DNA of 64,000 nucleotides from Antedon mediterranea (GCF_964355755.1 NC_092673.1:999001-1063000), one strand, 5' to 3'. Shown: positions 1 to 11,576, counted from the stretch's first letter. The notes: a model not told the origin generated them from the letters alone. Numbers and translations are program-made.

Positions 1-807
1 TAGAATATATTATAAGCCTTACACAACAATGATCGTATTTTGCTTAGTATTTCGTTCACGTCACATTTTCTAACGCATGGTTGATATTAATCTAGGCTCG
101 TACAACCGACGAAGAGAATTAAATTACATTTGTGATCAAGTTAGATGTGAAGAAATAAGAAATAAATCATAAGTTATATCATTGTAAATCTCTTGGGATG
201 TGTATAAGGCAATTCGACACCTTACATCTTATTTAATTCACAATTTGGATTCTATTCCGAGAACAAGCGAATCAAAAAATACAAAATAATGATAGCCGAA
301 AAAGAGCCGCTAACTCAAATTAGCGAGCGAGCGGCGTCACCAATGGCATAACCCTGTAACGCTTAAAAACGCTGACTCAAAAATATAATTATAAGGTGTT
401 TACGCCAAAATCGCTTCAAAGGTATGATTTTGTTGATGAAAATGCAACTAACCTATTTTGTAGTGGGGTTTGGTTACAATTGATTGGACTTTATGGCTTT
501 ATTTAGAAGGACCCACAATTTCATATTTATATATCTAAAATTATAAAGAAAGACAGTCAATCAATTGTTTCATTTCGTTTACATAGTGGAGCTTGGTAAA
601 CGTGTTTGCCTTTCAATTCAGGGTGTAATTCAGTCCTAGTGCCAGGTTGTAACTCCACTCCCTAAGCCTCAAATGAGACTTCGTTTATAAGCACGATATA
701 TCATAAATTATTTTTGTCTGTAATTTGCGACTTGCTTGCTGTTGAATGTGTATGAAAAAAACTCTAAAAAAACTGATCCGATACGAAAAACTCATAAAAA
801 AACCGAT

Positions 808-975
808 CCGATGTCAACATAGGCTGATCACCATCATCCTCGTTACCATCCGATGTCAACATAGGCTGATCACCATCATCCTCGTTACCATCCGATGTCA
901 ACATAGGCTGATCACCATCATCCTCGTTACCATCCGATGTCAACATAAGCTGATCACCATCATCCTCGTTACCAT
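808..975. repeat. 42-bp tandem repeat, 4 copies
   Basis: Units start at 808, 850, 892 and 934. Each begins CCGATGTCAACATAGGCTGA and continues with a CATCATCCTCGTTACCAT segment. Because 42 is a multiple of 3, the array is open in several frames on both strands, giving repeated 14-residue peptides on the minus strand. This is almost certainly a minisatellite rather than a gene. Confidence 0.9.
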
Positions 976-1396
976 CATGATTTTCATACGAAAAGTATGT
1001 TATTTATTCATCTATTTAAATATAGAATGCGTAATAATGCATAATTCATATTGTTTCTTGGTAAAATGATATTGTTGTATTTTACGTTAGCGGCATGCAC
1101 AATGCAATATCACATCGTTTACAGCATTGACTCACTTTTTGTGAAATTAAAATCAGTCCGCGGGCGTTCAAAAATATTTTTGGTATATTAAACAAAATAA
1201 AATACTACTACATAGTAGGCCTATCAACAGTCGGCTTAATATTACATTATCAATTGTAGTCTCAAGTCAGACACAAAAGAAAGCCCAAGGTTTTTTTGAT
1301 TTAACAGCCAATAGACTTAAACTGCCAATAAATAAGATAAGTTTCTTATGTATCAAATCAAATTCACTAACACTGTAATTGATGTAGACAATATTA

Positions 1397-1402
1397 TTTA
1401 AT
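1397..1402 (-). terminator. Candidate SIL1 poly(A) signal (ATTAAA)
   Basis: TTTAAT on the plus strand reads ATTAAA on the minus strand, about 285 nt past the SIL1 stop. I saw no AATAAA between it and the stop. Chance occurrence is likely in DNA this AT-rich, so this is only a candidate. Confidence 0.25.
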
Positions 1403-1686
1403 GTAATACATACTTGATAGCTACAGGTAGCTATTAAATAATACAATAATAGACAACTTGAAATAAAAGAGGAAAATACCAATCTTATTAATTAAAAAAA
1501 AGCAATAAACATGTATGATTGCCACTTAATCAATGTTAATATTGGAATGCTATTAAAGAACCACAATATAATTGCTAAATCTAAACTAAATAGTCCCACC
1601 GTATAAAAAATTATCTCTTACTTTATCTATAGAGATATTATAGCATCTATTCTTTATCATGCTAAACATATCAAATACTATTTTTA

Positions 1687-1960
1687 CTATAAAAGTTGTG
1701 ATAAAACTTTCTCGACAAGTACCAACATACTTCGGAAAAACTCTTCAGTGTCACCGCTTGCTAACTCATCTCGCGCCAACCCATCGTACTCTATCTTCAA
1801 CTGGTTGAGATGATCAACTAAGTCTTTAAAGTGTGCTTTGCACGGCGTGAGTAGGCTGCTCATAGCAAGCAACACTTTCTCTCTAACATCATGATCACTG
1901 GAGAATATTGGTCGCACTATCAAACACCCATGATCTACTATGATTTTAGATATATTAACT
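1687..1960 (-). CDS. SIL1: SIL1 coding exon 7 (terminal)
   Basis: 274 nt including the stop, residues 407-497. The acceptor is TCTCTTCCAG. It contains DHGCLIVRPIF and SSDHDVREKVLLAMSSLL, matching the C-terminal Armadillo-like repeat of SIL1. The chain ends VEKVLSQLL. No KDEL or HDEL-like tail is present. Confidence 0.93.
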
Positions 1961-4900
1961 CTGGAAGAGAATAAAAGTCAAGCAAAGGTTTAAAACAATT
2001 TTAGTTTTTTAATTTCAGTGCATGTATTATTTTTGACTTAATATTAGTAAAAAGATAAATATTTTGGCACATATGGTGTTTCATACCTATACTACTTGAG
2101 CTTGTAAACTGTATTTTTAGACAAAAATCGAAAAAGTTGACTGGTGGACATAAAAAAGACAATAACTACAGACTTTGGGCAAGTCTAGTATTATATACAG
2201 AGCATTTAAAGATTCATGTGGAAGATGTCTGTGAGAAGCCATACTAAGTGAGAGTGAGGCTTAATGAATATGGAAGATGTCTGTGAGAAGCCATACTAAG
2301 TGAGAGTGAGGCGTAATGAATGTGGAAGATGTCTGTGAGAAGCCATACTAAGTGAGAGTGAGGCTTAATGAATATGGAAGATGTCTGTGAGAAGCCATAC
2401 TAAGTGAGAGTGAGGCTTAATGAATAGAAATTGTAATCATAGAAACATTTTTAGTAATCTAAAAATAAAAGGAAAATATTTAGTTTATCAAGATCAATGG
2501 CAACCATGTGGATGAACATACTGATAATAAATGCCAGTGTTTTGAAATTAAACTGAAATATGTTTAAATTATTGTAAGGTTATCGTGTGTACCTTGTATG
2601 GGCCAATGCTTGCAATGGCATCAACCCAAGTGCTATCCTCCTAACCATGTCAACACTAAAGTATTATAACAACACTTAACAACTGAAATGCCCACCTTAA
2701 TGATGCTTTTGAACTGCTAGGTGTCCTTTTAAAACTAGCTACTTTAGGTAGTAGAATTTTTGCAAGGTTGAATGTTAGCCCTAAACTTGATTTTAACTGC
2801 CTTATCTTTGTATGAACTTAACATGGATGTCGTACATCCATTAAGAAATGCATAAAATAAAAGTAAAATTTACATCCGAGTTCCGAAGATATTTTGAATA
2901 AAATTGGAAGTAATACACACGCACTGACGACAATTTTACAGTTTGTTCCACTTGCTAATTACATTCTTAAGAAATTCAACATAAATCATATCAAGGTATT
3001 TTACATTATCTCATCCTTTCAACATGATAGATGGCAATTTTTATAAATTACATTTTGACAATTTTTCTACATTTTTTGTAAACATTTAGTTTGTTGAAAT
3101 TTATATTTCCTGTAAATTAATCATGAATTTGTTAAATTATCCTACAAAAAAATATCACTAAAATATTAATCATTTTACATCAAAGGTCTTAAAAATTAAA
3201 GCTATCTTAAACGGATTAAAATCATGAACCTTTAAACTTTGATATTTTCATGTCAAACGCAACATAATAACTGGATTCTTTAATTGCCATTTTCGTTGAT
3301 TTATATATATTGTCGTATTTGTGGTTGTGGAATTTAATAACATTAATAGCAATAATGTTGTCAAAAGTTTACGATTCATGAAAATTAATAATAAAATTGA
3401 ACTCGGATTTCTAAACATGTTGTCACACATAACGTCAAGATGGAAAACAAGTCACATGACATTTGTGATGCAACGTTAAAAATGTATTTCAAGGATTTAA
3501 AACAAAACTACAAACAGTCAAGATAAAGATCTTGAGTACGAACTAAGTACCAAAGGAATTAAGAAATTAATCAAATTGTGGTTTTGGGAGAAGACTGTAC
3601 ATCTTAGCTTGAACTTTGACATTGATGTCACACATGGTAACTCACTCCAACAATGTCACGTCAAACCTCTATATTGTTATTATTCATTTACGCTTCATAA
3701 AGGCCAATTTACAATGATAATGATAATAAAAATATAGAATCTATGTTATTTCAAAGACAATTTACACACAACGAGGAGCAGACGGGCTGTTTCCACTGAG
3801 GATAGATACAGATTCTACGTGGGAAAAGCTATACGGTATTCGTCCATTTGATTTATTATCTCTTGCCATTGTTGTTTTTTGTTACTTTTTGTCTTTTGGA
3901 CGTTAATAAATGTTTTTTTAATTGAATTGAATTCCGCTTACCATTACTGCTTGTCTGTGTATATTGGCCTTTATTGAAATATCCCAACTAACATTATCAT
4001 CATCTTACAATTTAACATAATCATCTGTCTGGTCCATATCACCATTAAACCTCGTTAGCCTCCCTCATCGCAATAATTATAAAAAAACCAGCACACACAC
4101 TTCACTCATTTCTCCTCCTTATCCTAACCATCAACATACTATTATGTTTTTATATTAATAACCATCTCTTATAGACAAAACAATTATCATTATGTTTACA
4201 TATAGCTCTCATTTCAATAGACAAAATCATTATCATTCATCAGCGTTCATTATATAATAACCTTAATTTGATTGAAATTCCTTCAAAGGAACAGAGAATT
4301 TCTTTCGTAAGTCACCTACAATTTATTATCAAATCATGAAAAACAGCTTTAAATATAAATTCATGCAACTTGGATAAATTAGATATTGATGAATTCTAAA
4401 CTTCCTAAGTAAAATTACCTAATTAATGAAAGTTAAAACAAATTATTCCGCTTGTTACGACAAAATACAATTCTACTTTGTGATAAGTCGAAAACAAACT
4501 CATTATAATAGCTGCTTTAATTCTATTGAAAGCGTAACAATAACGAAGGAGGCCAGGACAATATTTACTCTAGAAATAATTCACTACTGATGGTCAAAGC
4601 AAACTGTGCATCGAGAATTTACAGATAATAATTATTGGTATTTTTTTCAGCGCTCTTACTAACGCTGGTAAGGAAATCGATTAAACAAACACTTAGATGT
4701 CAATTGCTAAACACCTAGCGCTGATAATCAAAGCATGCATGGAATGTTACTACAGCAATGACTTGAGCAAGTTTACTTTCCTTAAAGTGTTGATAAATAC
4801 GATCTAGATAGATCTATTAATTGGTGTATGTGTTTGCTGTACTTAGAACAACAACCTCTTTTCCAGCAAATACATTAGTCACCGATTGATTCAAAGATTC

Positions 4901-7900
4901 GATAATTATAAATAGGGTCAAATGTAGCTAATGCACAGCAAAACGATTTAAATCTAGGTAAATATGAACAGTGCATGAACAGTTGGTTAACCAAAAAGCC
5001 ATCGGCAGTACGAGGAGAGACTGCATTAAGGCCAATAAATGCAGATGGCGCTATAGTCTTTTGAAAAATACGAAGATATATAACCCAGTGTAGTGTACTT
5101 CCTAAGCATGTTTTGTCAGCAATATTTACTAAATTGGCTCCAACCGGTATTAAAACGGTGTAAGAAAATCATACATAAAGTACTACTTTTTTTATAGTGA
5201 TATCAGGCCAAAAATGTACCAAGAACAAAGGCTATATTTTGTCAATTGCATTGAGTATAATATGAGTTTAGATTAGATACAATCAACCAGGATCAGGTGT
5301 TCCGCTTAATTGTTAATTAACCTTTTGAAAACTGTGTTGTGTTGAAAAATTTATTTCAAGTATATTATTGATTCAATTCAAAATAACACATTATTTTCTT
5401 AGAGCAAAAGACAAATACAAAAAGATCAAAAGATAAAAACAAAAGACCATAAAAAAACACACACACACAAAACATAGAATTCTTAAAAATGTAACCAACA
5501 GGAAAAGAGTGAACCTTTTTATCATTAAATGTTTCTTTTTTGTGTTGGCTATCATTTTTCAAATGGTTAATATTTATTATAGTACAGTATATATTTCCAT
5601 TTGCTTAGTTGATTATGATTGCTGCAGATTGCCATAGACATGTTATATAAAAAAAAAAAAATGAATGTTTTGTATTCGTTGAATGTGGATACTTTCAGTC
5701 ATTGAAAATTGCTCTATTTAACTCATGAAATTATTGACTCCATTCAACCCATAACATTCATATTTGCAATGCAATAGACAATAAAATATGTTTACTTACT
5801 GGTTATACTGTTCTAAACGTTGCCTAGCAACTGTGTCTGAAGGATCATTGTCTACAGTTTCTTGTGCTGAATTCTGTAAAATAAGTCACATCATTAAAAA
5901 TAAATCTCTAAATAGCCTCATTTAGCTATTTAATTTGGATCAATTGATTTTGTATCTTCTTAAAAGAGAATTCATATTAAAAACGATAATAGTGTCGGAG
6001 CGAAGAGGAATTTGTTAAGGAGGCCGCAATCGACACAATTATCAGATGTTAAAATGGAAATCGCATCGAAAATAGTTCATATACATGATGACAAATTCTA
6101 GAGGGCAGCATATATATTTTTCTACTTGCCATGATTTGGTATATTACAGTAAAAAGCTATACTTACTCTAAATATTACAAATATTATTGTTGTTAACATA
6201 ACTGTTTACGAATAATTGACAAGTAATAATAGTATTTAAATGAACTTACATGCTCTACGACTAAATCATTAAATAAACTAACAGCACGAATTTGAAGTGG
6301 AAGCATTGCGGAACTTTCTCGCTGAAGAACCTGGGAAAGACTCGTCACGCCCCCTAACGACACAAACTTGCGTTGAGCATAGGGAAAGTGACGTATGAGG
6401 GACGAGAGGGCATACAATGCTTTTTTCTGGACATTAAAAGACTGATCAAAATGCATCATACGCAGAAGTAGTGTCATAGCGCCCTCTTCAATACCTTGGA
6501 TTTGTACTTTTGGATTGCTGAAAGATAATAATAATATGGGTATTTATTATTAGAAAATTGTTGAATCACAAAAAATAAATAAAAAACTACAGACAAAAAT
6601 CTGTTATCTTTTGTAGATCTTGATTGTTATATAGAATACAATAACACAAATATAAAATAAGCCCACTTCCTCACAGAGAATGGAATGCAAAGAATGTTCT
6701 TATGTGTAAACTACAAAGAAATTTCTTTACAAATCAGATCGTTTACCGTTCTTTTTCGTCAACAGTGTGACTTCCTCTAGCCAAAAAATAACCGCAGAAT
6801 CCCATTGACAAAAAATGTCGGTAAATTATCTTTATAGTGGAGATCTGCAAGTGTGTAAATCTATTAGTGTTGTACAAATGACTATATAGATTAGAGGTAT
6901 AGTGATATGATTATAGTTAATAATTTGTTGTTATGGATCTATGAGTGGCATATAGGGTTACCCTCCTCTTTTCAAGTTTGTAGATTTTGTTGTAGATAAG
7001 GTAGTTAGTCAGGTGTACTTGACACGTAAACTTTGTGGTCATTCACCTTAAATATCACAAATTTCACACAGATTTTTTATAAAAATTATCATAATATTAT
7101 GGGTAGTTGTCTTATTAAAAATTAATTAATGGTTGATTACATTTTTACTCAAATAAAATCTAGGAATGGTTGCTGTGTTTTGTAACTTTTCAGGAATCAA
7201 TTTTTGAATTTTTTTTGTCTGTATTGACATCCTCAGTATCTAATAATAATAAAAATATAAACTTTAAAATGTTAATTGATTCTTGAAAAAATGTAATTAA
7301 ACCCACATACTTAGACGTAATGGGTTTACTAATCTGAAAGTCATTTACTAAAAATAATTTTATGACACAGATTACACACAGCAGAAATATTTAATACAAT
7401 CAACTTTTGTAAAGCTTAAAAACCAATTATCTATATAACAATCACTTTTTATCACTGCATTCAATATATTCAATTAGCCTATATATCATACAACTGTTTA
7501 AGTGCAGAGGCGTAGTGTCTATACTATCTACCTATTTACTACTTATTACTAGATCTTTATCTACAAATCCTGATTGTATCAGTTACAAATAAGTCTGCTA
7601 ATATCCCAACATGGTGTCAAATTCATCGCCTAGGGCTTTATTTCAGCGATGTGTTAATTAAGTAACTTATTTGTCAGATAATCTTGGTGATAAGCAAGTG
7701 CTTTGATGTAAGTATACAAACTAACAAATAATTAATCTTTACAAATTTGTAATTTATTGTCAGTGTCAACGCCCTTAATTTCTCCCACTTTTTAATTGTT
7801 GATACATTTTGCATTCATACAACATACAAAGTATCAAACAGGAGTTGTAGCTCAGTGGTTAAGATATCTGGCAGCCCAATCAACATACAAAGTATCAAAC

Positions 7901-10900
7901 AGGAGTTGTAGCTCAGTGGTTAAGATATCTGGCAGCCCAATCAACATACAAAGTATCCAACAGGAGTTGTAGCTCAGTGGTTAAGATATCTGGTCACCCA
8001 AACAACATACAAAGTATCCAACAGGAGTTGTAGCTCAGTGGTTAAGATATCTGCAGCCCAATCAACATACAAAGTATCCAACAGGAGTTGTAGCTCAGTG
8101 GTTAAGATATCTGGCAGCCCAATCAACATACAAAGTATCCAACAGGAGTTGTAGCTCAGTGGTTAAGATATCTGGTCACCCAAACAACATACAAAGTATC
8201 CAACAGGAGTTGTAGCTCAGTGGTTAAGATATCTGGCAGCCCAATCAACATACAAAGTATCCAACAGGAGTTGTAGCTCAGTGGTTAAGATATCTGGTTA
8301 CCCAAACAACATACAAAGTATCCAACAGGAGTTGGAGCTCAGTGGTTAAGATATCTGGCAGCCCAATCAACATACAAAGTATCCAACAGGAGTTGTAGCT
8401 CAGTGGTTAAGATATCTTGGCCACCCAAACAACATACAAAGTATCAAACAGGAGTTGTAGCTCAGTGGTTAAGATATCTGATACAGATACAGATACAGAT
8501 TCATTTATTGTCCAAAATAATAATGGAAATTACAGTGCTCATAAACCTTGGCTTGCCGAAAATAAATATAAATATAAGGGGGACTATCTAACAAATGTTT
8601 TGTTATAATGCCTTATCCCAGCTGGGTAGAACGAGTACTTGTAACGGTCCGTCTGCGCATTCACCGTCCTCATCCTACCACTTCTAACGATAACGGAGCC
8701 GATAATGTCCTTATGAAGAGGATGGTTGGTGTCTTCCAATATAGTATGGAACACATCGGCAAGATGTTCGCTGTAGAAAGAGTCGAGCGTTTGCACAGAC
8801 GAACCAATTACTTTCCCCGCTCTACCCAGCACCTTTTCAATTCGGTCTGGCAGCCCAATCAACATACAAAGTATCCAACAGGAGTTGTAGCTCAGTGGTT
8901 AAGATATCTGGCCGCCCAATCCCTAGTTTTGGATTCAAATACTGTAGTCAGATTTCAGGATTTGGCCCGAGCCCTCTCTAAATTATTTTGCAAATGGTTA
9001 TGCAAAAGATAGGACATAAAATTAAGCTCAGCCATTCATTGGACAATTTTTAGGCAATTTGCCTCATCTATTTCAAAATCCTGGATCCACCACTGATTTC
9101 CAAAGACTAAAAAACTCTACTCCCAAAGTTATAAGACTTTGTTTGCATCTTATGTATATATCTCTTCTTTTAACCGAAATAATAATTGTATTTAACTACA
9201 GTACTGTGTCAGGGAGATGTGTAATTGGTCAGATGATTGCCATACTCTTACATAATTCTGTATTTTATAGTATGGAATAAAGTACAGAATTATGTCATAA
9301 AGGGAAAACATCTGACCAAAATTGCCACATTTAAGAATGTTGTGAATTAATTCACTTACGGTCATCCTATGCAATTTTCTTAGAAATAAAAAGAAATAGT
9401 TTGATACGAATAAATTACAAGTAATGAATATGGTTACCAACTTACCTCTGGAACGCAGAGCCTAACACAAATGCACATGCCTCTTTCATTTCTGGTTCGG
9501 TGTCATTGAGGCCTTTCACCAGCATTTTAAAACCATTGATACTTTCTAGATTTTGCGCATTATCAATCTAGATGGAAAAATAACATAGTGGCAAATCTAA
9601 GACAATTTTAACCAAATCTGATAAACAAAGATGTAGTGTCATTGAATTTGTTATTTATTGTCTTGTCACTATTTCAGTGGATATATTAGTATTATCATCT
9701 GTATATGACATGCGTACATAATATGGCTGAAATTAGAAAGAATTTACCCAGATTTCATTACATTACCAATTGATTTACTAAAGTTTTATGTCCAAATCTA
9801 TCTAAATTGGGGGATGGGATTAATATTTATTGTTATCAGATATGTTAACATTTTTGTTTTCTTCTAGTTGAGAATTGAACTCTACCTGATGGACATAGTA
9901 TTCCAAGTCGTGCAATACATTAATTTTCTGTTCTAAACTAGCGCCCTCTTCCTTGAACTGATCAACAAGACGTTGCATGATTTCTGTGTCTGTTTCAACT
10001 TTGACATTCATTGCTTTAAAATCTTGTTTCAGCTCCTCATATGATCGGTATTTTTCTTGTAGTTTCTCAGCCTAAACAGAAAAGGAGTTAACATTAATTA
10101 TATATCTAAAATGTCTTATCTTAGCAGTATGAAGTCAATATAGCAGATCTGAAGCTACTAACACATTCAGGACCCCATAGTATTGTTATTAAAGTATAAC
10201 TTAAACTCTGTCTTCACTATCAAATTTTATGTGACAAAAAAAATGTGATGTGCCCATATATGGACACTATGAAGTCATATCACTATCATATTTTGGAATA
10301 TCACAACCATATTTTTTGTCAAACTGGTTTGATAGTGTAGACAGAGCTTTAAATGGGGATTTATTTGAACCTTTCCTCCTTTTCAATTGCACTGTAATGT
10401 ATATTGTATATATATATAAATGTACACAAACAGAGGTCATAAATATAAATTGAAAAAGAATAATGCTCGATTAAATTGCTTTGGTCATTTTTTACCCAAA
10501 ATTAACGAGTCGTAAATTCATGGAATGCTCTCTGCCAGTACAGTAGAAGTCGACACAACTATACTATTTAAAAGACAATTTCAGAAGACGAGGAAGGCTA
10601 ATACAGGGCCACGACCTGCCCACCTGCCTCTTGCACCACTCATTTAGAGTGGTGTACGGTGAGTTACAATTATATAGGCACTAATGTTAGGCTTTATTAC
10701 CTCTTCTTTGTTTTTGACATCATCCATTCCAGATTTAAAGTTCTTGAGTGCATTTTTCAGATCATCTTTGGAGACTCTGCGTTCACCAAAATTAATCTCA
10801 CTTTCATCTCTGTTATAATCTTTTAAATATTTCATCTTCTCTGTTTCCATATCAACAGATTCTTCAACTTCTCCATTTTCTTCTCCTTCCTCTCTTACAA

Positions 10901-11576
10901 CTTGTAGACTGCTTCCTGCACTGCTGTTGTCATCTTCAGGATCCAGGAACTTTGCTTCTTTGATTCCTGTCTGGAAATCCATCCTGATGTGAAGGCCAGG
11001 AGGTATAGATTGTCCTACAATAAAATGCACATTTTCCTTTTATATATCGAACAGTGGCATAAAACATTTATAGGGAAAGAATAGCATCAGGTTAAGTTGA
11101 TTTTTATTTTATGTCAGATTGAATGAATTCAATGGGACACATCAAACAATACAAGTGTTATTTGATTAATATTATTAACTTTATTAAAGGACGTTGACAT
11201 TTACGTGAGCAAGTATGTCAACTTCAAGTTACACCATCACTACAAAAGGGAAAATTAGATTTTCTTTTAATCCTTTGCACATATAAAACAAATAATGAAA
11301 TAAATAATTGAATAATTTACCTGGTTTTATCACTTGCCATTCGTGTGTTGGTTGAAACATTTCTACAGGACCGCCCTCAGAAATTTTCGAATCAATAGCA
11401 AGATCGTCGATTGGTTTGGTTTCAACCTCCCTCTTTTCATCATTAGTGTTGACGCTCAGAACGGCAGAAGGATTTAAAGAATCATCATTACCAAGTACAG
11501 AAACATAACAAGAGATGGCAAACAAGTGTACCATACAGATGTGGAAGATACTCAAGCTTAGGTTTCCTTTATGCAT
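1687..11576 (-). CDS. SIL1: SIL1, ER nucleotide exchange factor for BiP (7 coding exons)
   Basis: SIL1 releases ADP from the ER Hsp70 BiP/HSPA5 and so drives its folding cycle in the ER lumen. Joining 11576-11321, 11014-10701, 10071-9886, 9567-9446, 6517-6250, 5873-5800 and 1960-1687 gives 1494 nt in one frame (497 residues plus stop; human SIL1 is 461). A hydrophobic signal sequence covers residues 8-28. The family block GQSIPPGLHIRMDFQTG follows at about 86. An acidic insert comes next, then a helical Armadillo-like region with DLEYYVHQ (about 245-252), KGLNDTEP (a sequon at about N273), SNPKVQ, LIRHFPYAQRKF and HDVREKVL. All introns are GT..AG, and 5 of the 6 donors have GTAAG or GTAAA. 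The protein ends in VLSQLL, with no KDEL-like retention tail. The acidic stretch in exon 2 is longer than I expect for the family. Identity is very secure; a non-coding 5' exon may exist. Confidence 0.96.
2219..2426. repeat. 52-bp tandem repeat, 4 copies
   Basis: Units start at 2219, 2271, 2323 and 2375. Each starts TGGAAGATGTCTGTGAGAAG and ends in a GTGAGAGTGAGGCTTAATGA segment. Copies are nearly identical (one G/T change in unit 2), so the expansion is recent. Confidence 0.9.
3700..3971. mobile_element. MITE with AAGGCCAATTTACA-type ends
   Basis: The left end AAGGCCAATTTACA and the right end TGTATATTGGCCTT are near-perfect inverted repeats about 270 bp apart. The internal words AAAAATATAGAATCTA and TACCATTACTGCTTGTCT recur at 50381-50528 in inverted order, so this is a family. 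No coding capacity. Superfamily not determined. Confidence 0.65.
5800..5873 (-). CDS. SIL1: SIL1 coding exon 6
   Basis: 74 nt, residues 383-406 plus two bases. The acceptor is TTTTACAG and the donor GTAAGT. It encodes a polar linker ending RQRLEQYN, matching the family's EKLQQYR region. Identified mainly by frame, splice sites and the QYN(Q)V junction. Confidence 0.88.
5874..6249 (-). other. SIL1 intron 5
   Basis: 376-bp intron with no recognisable feature. Confidence 0.85.
6250..6517 (-). CDS. SIL1: SIL1 coding exon 5
   Basis: 268 nt, residues 293-382. The acceptor is TCTTTCAG and the donor GTAAGT. It begins with NPKVQIQGIEEGA and contains ALYALSSLIRHFPYAQRKF and LFNDLVVEH, the best-conserved Armadillo-like region of the family, which contacts BiP. 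Confidence 0.95.
7841..8481 (+). repeat. Tandem array of tRNA 5'-half-like units, 61 bp, 11 copies
   Basis: Units start at 7841, 7902, 7963, 8024, 8084, 8145, 8206, 8267, 8328, 8389 and 8451. Each begins GGAGTTGTAGCTCAGTGGTT, a textbook tRNA 5' end with a Pol III A box (TAGCTCAGTGG). A linker follows containing either CAGCCCAATCAAC or CACCCAAACAAC, then ATACAAAGTATCC. No unit has a B box, so these are not tRNA genes. The two linker types follow the order A A B A A B A B A B, showing that dimers and trimers were amplified as blocks. Confidence 0.9.
8475..8848 (-). mobile_element. 5'-truncated non-LTR retrotransposon (LINE) 3' end
   Basis: The minus strand encodes the last ~88 residues of a LINE ORF2-type protein down to a stop at 8584. 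It contains LEDTNHPLHKDI, then RSGRMRTVNAQTDRYKYSFY and AGIRHYN. The family commonly ends with a DPxHPLH ... SGRR ... TxRYKxSFxPxAIxLLN pattern. The tail ends AATAAATGAATCTGTATC with a short TCTGTA microsatellite, as in some LINE clades. It splits one unit of the tRNA-like array: the left side ends GATATCTG and the right side resumes TCTGGCAGCC, so the target duplication is about 4 bp. The clade (CR1/L2-like) is a guess. Confidence 0.8.
8881..8955 (+). mobile_element. tRNA-derived SINE head with A and B boxes
   Basis: It starts with the array motif GGAGTTGTAGCTCAGTGGTT but continues into a normal tRNA-length body with a B-box-like GGATTCAAATACT about 50 bases downstream. Only this copy has both Pol III promoter elements. 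It looks like the parent of the array to its left. I cannot form a full cloverleaf, so it is a SINE or tRNA pseudogene rather than a tRNA gene. Its 3' limit is uncertain. Confidence 0.65.
9446..9567 (-). CDS. SIL1: SIL1 coding exon 4
   Basis: 122 nt, residues 253-292 plus two bases. The acceptor is CATCTAG and the donor GTAAGT. It encodes IDNAQNLESINGFKMLVKGL followed by NDTEP and AFVLGSAFQS. The NDT sequon matches the position of a known glycosylation site in vertebrate SIL1. First Armadillo-like repeat. Confidence 0.93.
9568..9885 (-). other. SIL1 intron 3
   Basis: 318-bp intron, AT-rich, with nothing notable. Confidence 0.85.
9886..10071 (-). CDS. SIL1: SIL1 coding exon 3
   Basis: 186 nt, phase 0 at both ends, residues 191-252. 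It contains YEELKQDFKAMNVKVETDTE and ends in DLEYYVHQ, a very conserved SIL1 motif. The donor is GTAGAG; the frame stays open for 21 more codons, but homology resumes exactly at exon 4. Confidence 0.93.
10072..10700 (-). other. SIL1 intron 2
   Basis: 629-bp intron carrying one copy of the five-copy CTCTGTCT MITE family at 10203-10352. Nothing else recognised. Confidence 0.85.
10203..10352. mobile_element. MITE copy 1, CTCTGTCTACACTATCAAA-type ends
   Basis: The left end AAACTCTGTCTTCACTATCA is inverted relative to the right end TTTGATAGTGTAGACAGAGC. Between them lies the family core GATGTGCCCATATATGG. TTA/TAA bases flank the element. Non-coding. Confidence 0.8.
10701..11014 (-). CDS. SIL1: SIL1 coding exon 2
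   Basis: 314 nt, residues 86-190. The acceptor is TTGTAG and the donor GTAATA. It encodes the conserved GQSIPPGLHIRMDFQTG block, a Glu/Asp-rich stretch containing DDNSSAGSS (a possible N-glycosylation sequon), then the DLKNALKNFKSG helix matching the family's DLKSALAKFKEG-type helix. Confidence 0.93.
11015..11320 (-). other. SIL1 intron 1
   Basis: 306-bp intron with no recognisable feature. Confidence 0.85.
11321..11576 (-). CDS. SIL1: SIL1 coding exon 1 (signal peptide)
   Basis: Residues 1-85 plus one base. The ATG at 11576 is the first in frame and starts a clear signal peptide with a hydrophobic core (LSIFHICMVHLFAISCYVSV). The exon ends in EWQVIKPG, the start of the conserved SIL1 block, at donor GTAAAT (11320-11315). 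A possible acceptor (TTTGTTTTAG) sits only 3 bases upstream of the ATG, so an upstream non-coding exon is plausible. Confidence 0.93.

Larger units (their letters stand above)
1..1686. other. Region downstream of SIL1; no gene seen
   Basis: AT-rich DNA between the window edge and the SIL1 stop codon. The part nearest the stop should contain the SIL1 3' UTR on the minus strand. Apart from the 42-bp tandem repeat at 808-975 I see no coding signal. Short open frames here are AT-rich or repeat-derived. Confidence 0.6.
1961..5799 (-). other. SIL1 intron 6
   Basis: 3.8-kb intron between exons 6 and 7. It holds a 52-bp tandem repeat (2219-2426) and an AAGGCC-ended MITE (3700-3971). The rest is AT-rich DNA with no exon-like signal that I can support. 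Confidence 0.8.
6518..9445 (-). other. SIL1 intron 4
   Basis: 2.9-kb intron. Its left two-thirds is plain AT-rich sequence. Positions 7820-9010 hold a tRNA-like tandem array, a truncated LINE inserted in it, and the SINE-like copy from which the array appears to come. Confidence 0.8.

Noticed and set aside
764-946. Repeat-peptide frame on the minus strand
   Set aside because: Generated by the 42-bp tandem repeat, which is divisible by 3.
7841-8481. Cluster of tRNA genes
   Set aside because: Each unit has only the 5' half of a tRNA with no T arm or B box, and no acceptor stem can form.
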